A stretch of 60,000 bases of DNA from Cristatella mucedo (Eukaryota; Bryozoa; Phylactolaemata; Cristatellidae). Below are positions 34,868 to 47,143 of the stretch, piece after piece. Position 1 is the stretch's first letter, and each line of letters begins with the position of its first letter. The stretch lies in the NCBI GenBank assembly GCA_009760855.2, contig WPIO01000026.1:3480501-3540500 (forward strand), given 5' to 3'. Both the position numbers and the translations under genes were made by a program. The notes beneath the pieces were generated by a model. The model was not told the DNA's origin and did no database searches. It saw only the letters and a program-made list of their open reading frames with translations.

Positions 34868-36351
34868 CTCTTAATCAAATATTCTAGAAATGCTTTGCGA
34901 ATGACTTGTCCTATAAACTTGACTATTAACGTAGTTCTTACTATTATCATCAATAGCAACATCTGTAACATTCATTTTCATGAATAGGTCTAACTTAAAC
35001 ATGATGTTAAATAATGAAAAACGTTTTTAACATCTGCTCAGACTTTTAAAGCGTGATCTTTAAATCTATCAATATCTGCCGATTAGTCATTAATCTTCTT
35101 TTTCATTTTAAACTGATAGAATTAAGTCCTACCACCTCCCCTAACAACTTGAAGCTTAATAAATCCAACTTTCACAATCCTAGATCTATCTACATATCGT
35201 ACTATGGACACGTCGTCATGATATATACTCGCAAGTCTAATGACCTCATCACCAAATTGATGCTCGTTTAGAAAACGCTTTGAAAGTTCCATCTTTATAT
35301 ACCTATGGAAAAATTTCCTTTATTTGGAATTAGGTTTATAAAACATACCCAACCGAGACGTTTAAAAAGGAAATTTCATATTGCCTGGTGGAAAACGACA
35401 TAAAATGCTCTTGAAAACATACGATGAATAAACAAAATTTACTTTAACGACCATCTAGGTCGAGCGGAGCGAGGCTGAGGTGTGTCTTTAAAGGATAATT
35501 TTTCATTCATCACACCTGTGCATGATTCAGTGCGTGTGTTTACTAGGATCACCAGTAGCCGGGGTAGTGTTTTCTTGTGCACTTTTGCATGCTCGTCTAA
35601 ACATGATGCTGGCCGTGTCGTTACCCTCAGGCTATTGTTTCTTAAGCACCAAGTTGCAATGTTCCTCGACCAAAATTCAGTTCCTCGGGGCACTATGCAG
35701 ACAACCACACCACTATGCTGTCTTTCTGTGACAGTAATCGGGCGGCCTAGAGCCAACGCCAAAGCAAACGTATACAAACGCCAGCCGAGCGGCAGGTCAA
35801 ACGCTGGCTCCTAACGAGAGGCCTCCGAAGTGAATTATTCCGTACCTCGTTGCTTAACCTTATTCTAGTGTCATTCATATGAAAAATGCACCCATTTAAC
35901 GTACAAAACTGTATCTCTCCCCCAATTACGACGAAAGTTCATGAAATGGTTGCATACGATCCTTTCCCATTAAAAATCATTGTATTCAATCAATCAGATT
36001 ACATGGTAATCCTATCCGCAGGGAACGACTAGGAACATGTTGGGCTCTGTGCTAAGCTGGTCTTGAGTGTACCCGTGGAAGAGGAGAATCCGAAGGTCTT
36101 GTGTGTGGCAACAAAGTCCCTATAATTTTGGCAGCAGGATTTTCAAAGGAGTCGGTTGAGCGGCGGCACAGTACCGTTCAATTGTGCAGGCGAGGCACTT
36201 CTGGTTTTCCCTGGCAACCCACTAAAACCAAAGCGCTACACAGCTAACATCGAGGGCAGTATTGCACACCCAGAGCATACTCATCTGGCACATACAGTTT
36301 AACCATAGACATAGAATTATGCTAACACAGCATAACTAAACGAGAAACGGA
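34868..36351. other. End of AT-rich block and flanking DNA, no gene recognised
   Basis: AT-rich sequence continues to roughly 35300-35440, after which composition changes. Two long overlapping open frames on opposite strands (35482-35814 and 35777-35439) show no domain, and at most one could be real. No terminal inverted repeat of the viral-like element could be found here by eye. Confidence 0.4.
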
Positions 36352-36520
36352 GATAAATGAAATTCATTGGTACAGCACCCTAAGAGAACTTAATCTTTAT
36401 TCAGGCGCTTCACGTGTGCCAGGAGGCTTGAGCCCACGACTTCGGTCAACAAACGAATTCGCCCTGACCTTGGTTCGAGGCGAGCACCTTAATCACTGCC
36501 CTAAGACGGCCAAGATAATC
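36352..36520 (-). mobile_element. tRNA-derived SINE with LINE-like 3' tail
   Basis: On the minus strand an A-box-like segment (agtgattaaggtg) and a B box (gggctcaagcc) form the tRNA-like head. It is followed by cacacgtgaagcgcctgaa and a tail resembling the family A LINE 3' end (gaagcgcct..., then gattaagttctctta and gggtgct). The tail similarity is seen directly. Mobilisation by the family A reverse transcriptase is the inference. Confidence 0.75.
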
Positions 36521-37450
36521 CTATGCAGGAAACTTATCAGGATTGTAATTGCGTGGGTAAATCAAGTCTCGATAATTAAAACGGACGCGATCGCCAGGTT
36601 GGTAGCAGGACTCACAAAATTATGAAATTCTATAATTCTATTGATTCACTGCCTTGAGCAAATGTCTGTACATGCACACATATGGCCACAACAGTTTGGT
36701 TGCTAGAATTTACACGACGAGTGTCTTGGTTGAGTTCGGCACGTTTCTAGCCGTATCGGAACGTGAAGAAAATGCCGCGCGGATGCTGTGCGTGCAGCTA
36801 CCTACGCTGCTTCGGCGAGAGCCTTTGCCCTCGCCTCTGTCAGCCGCACCGATTGGCCCACGTTGCAGCAGCGGTGCAGCGCAGCTGAGAGGCCGCATCG
36901 CCGCCGCCGCCGCCAGTCGTTTCGCTGGGCACACGCGCACGCTGCCGTCCTGCCCAGCTATTATGGGCCACGCCAAGCCAACGCGAGTGCTCTGAGGCGC
37001 TCGCCCAACTTCGCTTCGGTCGTCTGCTTCCGACTGCAGGAGGAGAACGTCGTGCGGCGGAGCATGCATCGGCTCTGCGTCGAGCGCTGCACGAAGGCGA
37101 AGCGCCACGCTGCTACCGGCGGCCGTGCCACGAGGACTACGTGTGACTCGGCGACGAGGGCGACACGGCGACTCGGCTGTTCATTCTGCTTGAGCTGGAG
37201 CTGGGTGAGCTCGGACAGGCGACAGGTGGAGGCTGCCTGCGATTGCTGCTGGCAGCTATCGCCGGCAGCCATCGCCGACGCTCGCAGTGCCCAGCGGCTA
37301 ACAGTGAAGAAGCTTCCAGTGAGAGCATTTATTACCCAGTGCTTTCAAGTTAGTTCATGCTCGCGTTTGTTGCATACCGTCTTGATTTCCGAAACTCGCT
37401 TACAGGTCTTTCGACTCGTGCAATAAGATAAGCACCTTATTATTATAAGT
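36521..37450. other. Partly GC-rich interval, no supported gene
   Basis: 36770-37300 is CpG-rich like the first 5 kb, with overlapping open frames on both strands. The longest (36788-37426, +) shows no domain and is alanine/arginine-rich, as expected from composition. It could be a promoter or a first exon of an unseen gene, but I have no splice or motif support. Confidence 0.35.
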
Positions 37451-37451
37451 A

Positions 37452-38005
37452 TATAGAGTTGATGCAAAACTCTGCATCTGGGCTTGTCTGTCGCAAACAT
37501 AGCGGTTGCCACGTTAAACCGCGTCACAATGACCTGCGCTGGCTACCCACCCAGCAGCTAATGTACTTCGTGATTTTTTCACTCACTTTTAGGTCCGTTC
37601 GTGTTATTGCTCACCTACCCAAACTACCTTCCTAATCAGGCTAAGCATCGTACGACCAGCTGTTCTGAGTCAAATCGCCCAGCTCTGCCTCGAATCAACT
37701 TCAGATCATTTGGAGACTGCGACTTTAGTTTGTATGCATCTGTTGCCGGGAACCCACTCCCTACGGACGTCACAACATCCGCTGACTCGACGACGTTCAA
37801 AAACAAGATAAAAACGCATATGTTCATCATACCATTCGTTGGGTCCTTGTGAAGTAACCTTTGCATGCATTATACGTGCTGATATGTGTCTGCATATTAT
37901 CACTAGCATGTTGCCGTGCTTCTTCTATAGCATTCGTGAAGTGCCTAAATAGAGATGTACTTCTCTGATGGTGCAAAGAAATGTATCATTAGCATTATAA
38001 TTATC
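37452..38005 (+). mobile_element. LINE family A 3' fragment
   Basis: It starts at the conserved QNSA(S)GLVCR-like segment (atgcaaaactctgcatctgggcttgtctg) and continues through KHRTTSCSES and RSFGDCDFSLYAS-like pieces. It ends with the family A 3' end (gtgcctaaatagagatgtacttctctgatggtgc) and degenerate ATT repeats. It is more diverged than the copies at 32.4 and 46.5 kb. Confidence 0.85.
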
Positions 38006-38037
38006 GCAGCCGCACCAGCATACCTGTTCAAATCATT

Positions 38038-38110
38038 AGCGAAAGGCGTTATAGGCGAAAGGCGTTATAGGCCCTAGCTCGTCTTTATGCAAAACAGCTA
38101 GTTTAAGTAA
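38038..38110 (+). mobile_element. Fragment similar to the body of the SINE at 1205
   Basis: The segment with ggccctagctcgtctttatgcaaaacagct is similar to the stretch at about 1328-1375 (aaggctcttgtgtcgctatgcaaaacgaggct). A short tandem duplication of ggcgaaaggcgttata starts it. It has no tRNA-like head. Confidence 0.45.
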
Positions 38111-38624
38111 TTCTCAGGTTGAGGTTCTGAAAAAGTGCTTCTCTCGATTGCGATTTGAACAGACGTTGCGCCGACGTTTGCGGGCGAGCATGACCTCGGA
38201 CCTCGGAGCTCGGACCTCGACTCCATCTTTCCATGCATTTACGTTAAATAGGGATGGTCTGCAAGACCACGAATGCGCAAGTTTGAATAAAACGTCCCAA
38301 AAGCAAGCCCGCAGCAGAAGAGCAGAAGAAGAGAGAACAGCATGACAGATAATACTTTTGACGGCAGCTACTAAGCTGCAAGATCTCGCGAAACTAACTC
38401 GCTCATTCTTTAAATAACCAATTCAAATGCTGCAAACAGTCTATGAGTACTAGGCTAAACTTATATATGTGAAAATACTCACTAAACCTCGCTTGCATAT
38501 GCTCATGGGACTGCACCGACAAGGCAACACTAAGAGGATAAGGGCGGCTGACCGACCCAGACATGGCAGTTTGGTGCCAGAAATAGTAGGGATTATCCTG
38601 CCAAGAACTATATCTATAAGCACA
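38111..38624. other. Interval without recognisable gene
   Basis: Short open frames only. There is no motif or repeat I can support. Confidence 0.4.
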
Positions 38625-38685
38625 TTCACACACATACACACGCACACACGCACGCACGCACGCACGCACACACACACGCACACAT

Positions 38686-38719
<34 letters not shown>

Positions 38720-38745
38720 GCACGCACGCACACACACACACATAT
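38625..38745. repeat. (CA)n/(CACG)n microsatellite
   Basis: Alternating purine/pyrimidine CA with ACGC runs and a TA end. Such tracts can adopt Z-DNA. Confidence 0.95.
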
Positions 38746-39670
<925 letters not shown>

Positions 39671-40384
39671 ATACACATTTTCATGTGTGTATAGACTGGC
39701 CTATGTACAGGCATATACGTACTGTATACGCGCATGCAGGTATGTTTACGTATTTAACAAATTAGCCATCCACATGCTTCCGTCGGTAATTCAGGCAGCA
39801 CTGCCACCATTATTGGTCTGGTATACCTCCTGAAGTTGCCCGCTGGGATGGTGCTGTTGACTTGCGTCGTTTTTGACAGCCTGCCCCACGAGAGACTTCG
39901 CATCATGGTAGCCAGATAGGCTGACTTGTTGAACATAATACGTGGAGGCTTCTTCGGTAGCTAGCAACACGTTGGGTGAGCTCATTAACAGCAGGAAAGT
40001 AATAAAATCCGCACGCCTTCATATAGAGGTGATAGAGAAAAACACGAGATTATGTTCGCTGGTTGCGAAGTCAGCGACATGTGAAGATAAAGATTGCAAA
40101 ACGGAGCTTCTTCTGCAATCCGTCACGCCCGAAGATAATCAGCAAGCATGAGTCCATCGCACCGGCAAAGCCAGTGTCTTCTTAGAGCAAACACTCTGCC
40201 GAAAAACAGAGTGGTCTCATCAAGGTATAGTACTTTCGTTCTTGTGCTAGCAATAATGTCCTCCAGGTCTCTACTGTCCTACAAGTTTGACGACCGCCTC
40301 GCACTTGCATCTCGTAGCAGGGCTAGCTGACCATCAAACAGCCCTTGATTGAGTTGCGTATTGTCAGCTGCAACCAGTCCACAT
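39671..40384. other. Interval without recognisable gene
   Basis: Open frames of about 60-70 codons on both strands have no recognisable features. Confidence 0.4.
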
Positions 40385-40995
40385 TATTGCGTTTCGGCAG
40401 CTAGCAGCATTTTCTGACTCATCTCGCTTAGCTGTGCCTTGCACCAACCTCAGATCCTTTGGAGACCTCGAATTTAGTACTGAGCTCCTAACGCTCCCAA
40501 AGCCTGGAACTTGCTCCCGAATAACATTGTAGTTCGAGTGTATGCCGACTCCTCTGATGAGCCTGTGATGTGGCTTGGACACAGGATAGTAACCCACTGG
40601 TGGCCAGATGGTGGATTCACCATCAGGGTCGGCCGGTGCACTGCTGTGGTCCGCTTGTGATGTGGCATGGATACTGGCCGGTAACCAGCTGGTGGCCAGA
40701 TGGTGGATTCACCATCAGGGTCGGCCAGTGCACAGTTGTGGTCGATGAATCATCGGAGTCGACAGGGGACTGGAGGCTAGTCGAGGGAGAGTCGAGGGGC
40801 CGAAGGGAGCCGTGCGCTCTTCGGCTCCGTGCGTTGGTAGTAAACTGTCGGTGTTGGGCATCGGCTGGCTCTCTGCTGTGCGAACAAAACGACAAACATC
40901 ACGACTTCCCTTGACTTGACGACATTTGAACAGAAGCTAAAAAGTACCTGTTTCTCACAGAATGTGGTAGGTCCCTGTGATTTCTCCTTTGTCCA
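40385..40995 (+). mobile_element. LINE family A copy, interrupted by a tandem repeat and cut by another LINE
   Basis: Family A sequence (ccaacctcagatcctttggagacc... to cccaaagcctggaacttg) runs to about 40525 and resumes at about 40895 (catcacgacttcccttgacttgacgac... to ggtccctgtgatttc). The gap holds foreign sequence with a 93-bp tandem repeat. The missing 3' UTR reappears at about 44930-45086, beyond the minus-strand family A copy, so that copy most likely landed inside this one. Confidence 0.75.
40526..40894. repeat. Insert with 93-bp tandem duplication inside a LINE
   Basis: Two units containing tggccagatggtggattcac followed by catcagggtcggcc start near 40567 and 40660. They differ at a few positions. 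The rest of the insert is GC-richer DNA of unknown origin. Confidence 0.75.
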
Positions 40996-41774
40996 TAATA
41001 ATAATGCTGATAATAACAATAATATATTTTATATAGCACGCTCAGAGGACTAAATCTCTTTCTAGGCACTTTACATTTCCTGCAAAGGAAGCAGGATTGA
41101 ATGTTTAGTGGTGGCATGCTCAAAAAACATCAAGAATAACAGGGTTAGTGGTGGCATGCACACGGTCAGCATGCAAGTATGGCTAGTGGCAGCATGCATA
41201 GTGTCAGCACGTATAAGTACGTAAATGTCGAATCACAGGGACCCACTAACTGGAGAGATAAAATGCGTTTTTAGTTTCTTTTTACATGTGGTCAAGTCAG
41301 GGGATGTCGTGATGCCAATCGGCAATGAGTTCTACGCTTTGGGAGCATACAAATGATAGGCACGGTTTCCAAAGGATTTAAGGTTTGTACAAGGTATAGG
41401 TAAATAATCGGATTCCGAAAATCGGGTGGTACGATACTTAGCATGGTTGGAGAGTAGATCTGATAGGTAAGCTGGAACCAAACGATGAAGGGACCTAAAA
41501 CTGAGTGATAAAACTTTGAAGTCGAGGCTTTGGTTAATGGCAGCTAGTGCAGGTCTGCGAGAAGTGGTGAGATGTAGCAACTGCGACGCTCACGACAGAC
41601 AAGCTAAACTGTAGAGAGATTTGAATCAGCTGTAAGCACTTGATTGCACAGGCCTGTAGACCAGCAACCAGTGGGTTACAGAAGTCAAGATGGGGATGTC
41701 ACAAATGCATGGACTAATTAAGATGTGGTATCTCAGTCTAAACAAGCCTAAATTTTAGCAATGCTATGTAGCTG

Positions 41775-41940
41775 AAAGTAAAACTAATGCTAATAATAAT
41801 GTAATACAGTTCATTTGTTATATATAAGAGAACTTAATCTCTATTCAATTGCTTCACGTATGCCACAGAGCTTGAGTCCATGACCTCGGCCAAACCTTGG
41901 TGAGGGCAAGCATCTTAACCACTGGGCCAAACCAGCTCAG
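41775..41940 (-). mobile_element. tRNA-derived SINE inserted in LINE family A
   Basis: The minus strand shows a head with ccagtggttaagatgct and a degenerate B box (ggactcaagc), then tacgtgaagcaattgaat and the LINE-like tail agattaagttctctta. It splits a LINE sequence that is continuous in the 14.6-18.8 kb copy (ctgaaagta / taggcagac). TAA-type repeats lie at its 3' side. Confidence 0.75.
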
Positions 41941-42034
41941 CGTAGGCAGACATAACAGTGGAGCTGATGTGGTCGTCTAATGAAAGATAACTTTGGAACA
42001 AGACACCTAGTGTTCCTGCATATTTAGCAGAAGG

Positions 42035-42595
42035 TAATTATGATAAATTTTAATGCACTTGATAAAGTGCCCTCAGAGAACTCAATCTCTTTCTAGGCGC
42101 TTTACATTTGCTGCAAAAAAATAAGACCGAATGGTTAGTGGTAGCGTGCTCGATAAACAACAAGAATAACATCGTTAGGGGTGACATGCATACGGTCAGC
42201 ATGCAAGTGTGGATAGTGGCAGCATGCAGTGTCAGCACGCTTAAGCACGTACAGGTCGAATCATAAGAACCCAATAAAAGCTGTATTAAATAGGTGAGTT
42301 TTTAATTTATTTTAACTGTTGTCAAGTCGGGGGATGTCGTGACGCAATTCGGGGTGAGTTCCTGGCTTTGGGAGCATGTGAACTACAGGCACGGTCTCCA
42401 AAGGACTTGAGATTTGTACGAAGTATAGGTAAACACTTCAACTCCGAAAAAGCAGGTGGTACGATGCTTAGCCTGGTGGGGCAGTAGATCTGATAGGTAG
42501 GCTGGAGCAAAAGAATGAAGGGACCTAAAAGTGAGGGACAAACCTTGAAGTCGATGCGTTGATTGATTGGTAGCCAGTGCGATATGCAGGCAAAG
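42035..42595 (-). mobile_element. LINE family A 3' fragment nested in a family A copy
   Basis: A second complete family A 3' end (gataaagtgccctcagagaactcaatctc) and about 500 bases of C-terminal coding and UTR sequence lie where the surrounding copy should be continuous. The host resumes at about 42597 (gccgattttgagcgtt). A 5'-truncated insertion in the same orientation explains this. Confidence 0.82.
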
Positions 42596-44929
42596 CCGAT
42601 TTTGAGCGTTCAAATTTCCCATATCTGAATCACATTTGGTTTACCCGTAACTATTATTTTTTTATCCTCTTTCAATTGAAGAACGTTTGCTACCATCTAT
42701 GTGATTATGTCATCTATACATGCAGCTACGGAGTTCGACGTGCTAGAGAGCTGGGAGGGATCAAAGCCAAAGTACATCTGAATGTCATCAGCATAGAAAT
42801 GAAACCCTAGACGGTACCTGGCTATTGCATCGACTGAAGGAACAGTATATACCGTGAAAAGAGCGGGATCAAGCATAGAGCCCTGAGGTAGCCCGTATTT
42901 CAGAGGTTCTTCGGATGATCATCGTCCATTTACATAAATACTCTGGAGTATCGCAACGAGATAGGACGTGAACAATTGCAGAGCAGTGCCAGTGATGCCA
43001 GGCAAAATAAGAGGTGCCCAACTAGCACTCGGTGATCGATAGCATCGAAAGCTGCAGAAAGATCTGAGCAAAACAAGCAGAGAGACTCTACCTACGTCTG
43101 CATTTCTATGCAGATCGTTATACGCCGGAAGCAATGCTGACACTGTGGAGTGATTAGCTCTAAATCCAGACCAGAACTCTCTGGCAAGTTTTGAAGTTTC
43201 TGTATATGAGTTCCGCTGGTCTGTCACGATTCGTTCCAGCATCTTTGATGGAAACGGTAGAAGTTAGAGTGGGCGGAAGTTGACCAAGTTCTCTTGGTCT
43301 TGTGTTGCTTTCTTGAGAAGTGGCCTGACTACAGCTCTTTTGCAAGATGCTGGGACATGGCCTAAGTCTGATGACGTATTTATGAGGTTAGTTATGCATG
43401 GCACTAGCAGATCAATCCATCGTAGAAGCAGGACAGTGTGAATAGGGTCGAGAGGACTAAATGTCTTCTTTGATTGGGATATGAACTTCAGAATGCGATC
43501 ACTAGTGACCTTGAAGGTAGACATTGAGGTGCTGCCTCGAATTGAGGGACACCATTCTAGGAGGGATGCTGCCATCTTATGGATGGGCCTCCTGTATTTG
43601 TCTATGTTGCTGACAAAGATTCTTAAGAAGCGATCAGGTGGATCATCACAAAGATTACTAGATAATGAGATATCCCGAGAGAATTTAAGGCGACGGTTGA
43701 TGGTCGACATCGGCATTTTCGGATTTCGCATCTGTGATTCAACAAAGTTTTTATAGAAGCTAGACTTGGCCTTAGCTAGAATCAATCGGTACTATCTGCA
43801 GTAGTCCTTGTATGCATGTCGATGGACAGCCAGTCCTGATCTGTTTCAGGTTTTTCGAGCATGGGCTTAATAGACCTAGCAAGTTGAATGTCTTCGGTAA
43901 ACCATGGGCCATCTGGGCGAGGGCGCACAGTGCGCTTAGTCAGAAGCGCAAACTCATCGATATGTAAGTTAGTGTCGTCGGTTTGTAGCAATCTACCAAC
44001 GATGACAGGTCGGAAGGGGGGTTGAGAAGAAGCAGAGGCGAAGCAAATATTCTCGCTAGGACACCATTGATGTCAAGGGTATTGAGGTTTCGAGATTCAC
44101 ATGTGAGTTTAGATGAGGAGGAGACCACACGTCATAGACTGATTGAGACCTGCATGTGGTAAGCTAAGCAGAATTTGGCAATACTTGGTGATGACAGAGT
44201 GCAGTTGTATGAGAAAATTTGGTCGAGTGTGTGACCCAAGATGTAAGTAGGGCCGTGCACAGCAGCAACAACAGATAATGAGTCATTCAGCGTACAAAAT
44301 ATGGTGCAGAAGGCGTCTGAAAAGTTATCACAATGAATACTGAAATCACCCCAATGAGCGAAGATCGATTTCTTGCACACAGAATTGAAATGAGATCTGA
44401 TAAATCTAAGATAAAGGACTTGGTACCAGATGGCCGATAGACTACTGTCACCATCTCTTACTTGTTGTCGCGTGAACCAAGACACAAGATTCGAAAGACT
44501 GCTTCAAGGGTACTCAAAATTGCTTTGAAGTCCAAATTCAAGCGTGCGATTATAACGAATCCATTTCCAGTTTTGATTCATATAGAAGTATGAAAGAAGG
44601 AGAAACCAGTCTGAGTTGCGCCTCTGATTGTCGGGCAGTTTACCGATTTTAGCTAAGTTTCAGTCAAGGCGAGCAGGTCGGTACCTTTTTCGAAATGAGA
44701 TCGCTTATTACTAAAAGTTCGTTGCTCATAGAACGAGGATTCCAAAGACAAGTTGGGCCGCCAGAGTTATAACAGGCCTGACGACCACTAAATTAGAAAG
44801 ATTCACGGTAACGCTTAATGGAGAACTGGCTGAGCGGTACGAGACATTGTTAGGAATACCAAACGAGCGAGTACTCAGCTAGCGGCTCCGAAGGCACTTA
44901 TGTTTTGGTAATGAATTCATTATGAATGC

Positions 44930-45086
44930 TGACACTAGGCTTGTTACCCCTAACCGTACTTGCATGTTGACAATGCGCATGTTACCACTAGCCATTTGAT
45001 CTTGCATCATTCTACAACATAGTTAGAGTGCCTAGAAAGACATTTAGTTCTCTGAGGTTGCCATTCAAATATGCTACCATTATTAA
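44930..45086 (+). mobile_element. LINE family A 3' UTR, probably the displaced end of the 40385 copy
   Basis: The segment runs from ctgacactaggcttgttacc to the conserved end (agtgcctagaaagacatttagttctctgagg) with a short ATT tail. It picks up almost where the 40385-40995 copy stops. Confidence 0.72.
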
Positions 45087-45222
45087 ACTGTTGGCTACCG
45101 AATGCGTACCGAAAGCCGCTTAGGCTGTGAGTGCGCTATACAAAACTCTCCTGCGTAACACCCATATGGTCTTTATGACTTTTTGGAGTTATAGACGGAG
45201 ATACATTACATATTACATTAAC
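45087..45222 (+). mobile_element. LINE family B 3' end
   Basis: Only the last 130 bases are present, from ctgttggctaccgaatgcg through the stop codon and UTR to gatacattacatattacatta. Confidence 0.9.
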
Positions 45223-46455
45223 CGGTCACAAAATGGCGCTCACTTTCTCTCCACTGTTTGGCCTGGGACTTTTACGAAACTCTCTCTTCTCTCCTAGTTC
45301 ATTTAGCCTGTATCGATTGTTCATCTATTGATATCGCCATGACAGCATTGTCCAGCAAAAGTCGTTGGCATGCTATTCAACGAATTAGTTATGCTGTACT
45401 TATGCTAACGACTTGTTTCCTGAACTCGACACCGACTCCGATTTCCCTCTGGTTTTGGGCTACCGTGTCGCGTGATCTCGGATGGTAGAGCCGAATCGGC
45501 CGACAGTCGAGATGCAGCCAACGAACCGTAACCCTGGTATATGCCACGTCCAATACACCTCCACCCCCAGAATATCAGCCATGGCTGATGTTTGATTGCA
45601 CGAGTTTTATAAAGACTTACAGAGAATATGCCTGTTTATGGGATATTTAAGCATTGTAGCCAAGCATTCACCCACTTTTATGCACCAACGCACCAATAGC
45701 GGCTCAAATTATTAACAGTATACAGTCTCCGACGAACTATTGTAATTTGCTTACCTTCTCTTTCTGCTTCCTCTTCCCAAACTCGTCTATAATGACAACT
45801 GCAGCAGCAAAATCAATTTCTGCAGCTGTTAGTCTGGCACCGACTTAATTATGGGCCTTCGCAGTTCTCATGCCCACCCACCGCCACTAACCTCGAAATA
45901 CGGTCGTAATTTCATATGATAAAAAACCAGCGTTATTATCAAATAAACAATTATCATTATGTGCTGTAATTTTTCATCAATTACAGGCCTATGGTTGCCT
46001 AATTAAGGATTGTGAGTCTTGCCCCAAAACTATTTGCAGGTCTTACCCCCGGGATGAAAATCCTGGTTCCGTCACACATGTAAAGTAGCATTTACACGAC
46101 GGATCTTTTTCTGGTGGAATAGTTACATAGGGTTAGTTTTCTTGCAAGTCTTTCATGCTACTCATTCCACCCCCAGAGTGGTCACTGGAAAATTACCTTT
46201 GTTGGGGAGGTAGGAAATGGCCCTCCGAGATGCACTTCCACGAAAAGTTAAATCTTCGGCGATTACCTCTTTTGCCCACCGTCTGATGATCGGATTCCTG
46301 TGCAAAAAGCTCATTGCATCCTAAAACTGGGACTCTCCTGAAGCGCACCGATGATTTGGCCGGCCAAATCGTCAAACTGGCAAAGCAATGAAGAAAGATA
46401 GACCGTGACTGTATCTGTAATTGGTTGTTGGCTCGATCTTGACCAAAAACGACCT
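45223..46455. other. Interval without recognisable gene
   Basis: One 76-codon open frame (45258-45488, +) has no recognisable features. Nothing else can be supported. Confidence 0.4.
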
Positions 46456-47143
46456 GCAACTCACTGCTTACTGGCCTACCAGCATGTGCGGTCAGGCGAT
46501 TGCAGCTGGTGCAAAACTCGGCAGCTAGACTTGTCTGTCGTGAGCCTCGCAGTTGCCACATTACTCCACTTCTCGCCGACCTGCACTGGCTACCAGTCAA
46601 GCAACGGATTGACTTCAAGGTTTTGTCGCTCACTTTTAGGTCCCTTCATTCTATGGCTCCAGCCTATCTGTCAGATATACTACCCCATCAGGCCAAGCAT
46701 CGTACCACCTGCTTTTCGGAATCCAACAGTCTACAAATACCTCATACAAACCTTAAATCCTTTGGAGACCGTGCATTTAGTTCGTATGCTCCCAAAGCCT
46801 GGAACTCCCTCCCGACCTGCGTCAGAGCATCCCCTGACCCGACCACATTTAAAAGGAACCTAAAAACACATCTATTTAGGACAGCATTTAGCGGGTCCCT
46901 GTGATTCGTCCTTGATGTGCTTATGCGTGCTGACAGTGTGCATGCTGCCACTAACCACATTTGCATGCTGACCCTGTGCATGTCACCCCTAACCATATTA
47001 TTCATTTTGTTTGTTTTTAAGCATGATTTTACTTACCATTCAATTGCATTTCACTTTGCAGCAAATGTAAAGCGCCTAGAGAGAGATTAAGTTCTCTGAG
47101 GGTGCTTTATCAAGTGAATTATCATTATTATTATTATTAAAAA
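46456..47143 (+). mobile_element. LINE family A 3' fragment, well preserved
   Basis: An uninterrupted 134-codon frame (46500-46904) encodes the C-terminal domain with QNSAARLVCREPRSCHITPL, WLPVKQRIDFKVLSLTFRSL, PHQAKHRTTCFSES and SYAPKAWNSLPTC. The 3' UTR, conserved end and (ATT)n follow. This is the best reference for the family A C-terminus in the window and is probably a young insertion. Confidence 0.93.

Larger units (their letters stand above)
11780..35300. mobile_element. Decayed Polinton/adintovirus-like DNA element, with nested LINEs
   Basis: Five hallmark genes of Polinton/Maverick elements and adintoviruses are recognisable in one AT-rich block: rve-type integrase, double-jelly-roll major capsid, penton-like minor capsid, adenain-like protease and DNA polymerase B of the protein-primed type. 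They share the element-wide AT-rich composition, which contrasts with the DNA on both sides. All carry stops or frameshifts. About 8 kb is later LINE insertions, so the original length would be near 15 kb. I could not find terminal inverted repeats or a packaging ATPase with a Walker A motif, so the limits are set only by composition and are approximate. A relative of these elements, rather than one of them, is also possible. Confidence 0.75.
40996..44905 (-). mobile_element. Long LINE family A copy containing two further insertions
   Basis: From 44905 leftward come the 5' region shared with 18536-18785 and endonuclease remnants. The RT part follows, with ILAKAKSSFYKNFVESQMRN (about 43785-43725), CKRAVVRPLLKKATQDQENL (about 43345-43285) and SLLVLL at about 43075. 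Then come the C-terminal part (about 41580-41340) and the family A 3' end with TAA repeats at 40996-41075. It is broken by many stops and contains a SINE and a second family A 3' fragment. It retains the longest 5' portion of family A in the window together with the 14.6-18.8 kb copy. Confidence 0.88.

Noticed and set aside
11780-35300. Terminal inverted repeats of the viral-like element
   Set aside because: I compared the composition borders by eye and found no convincing inverted match, so I claim none.
35439-35814. Two overlapping frames of about 110 codons on opposite strands
   Set aside because: Neither has a recognisable domain, and mutual shadowing is likely. They lie at the border of the viral-like block and could be chance.
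36788-37426. A 212-codon plus-strand frame
   Set aside because: It sits in a CpG-rich patch with equally long frames on the other strand. No motif, start context or splice support.
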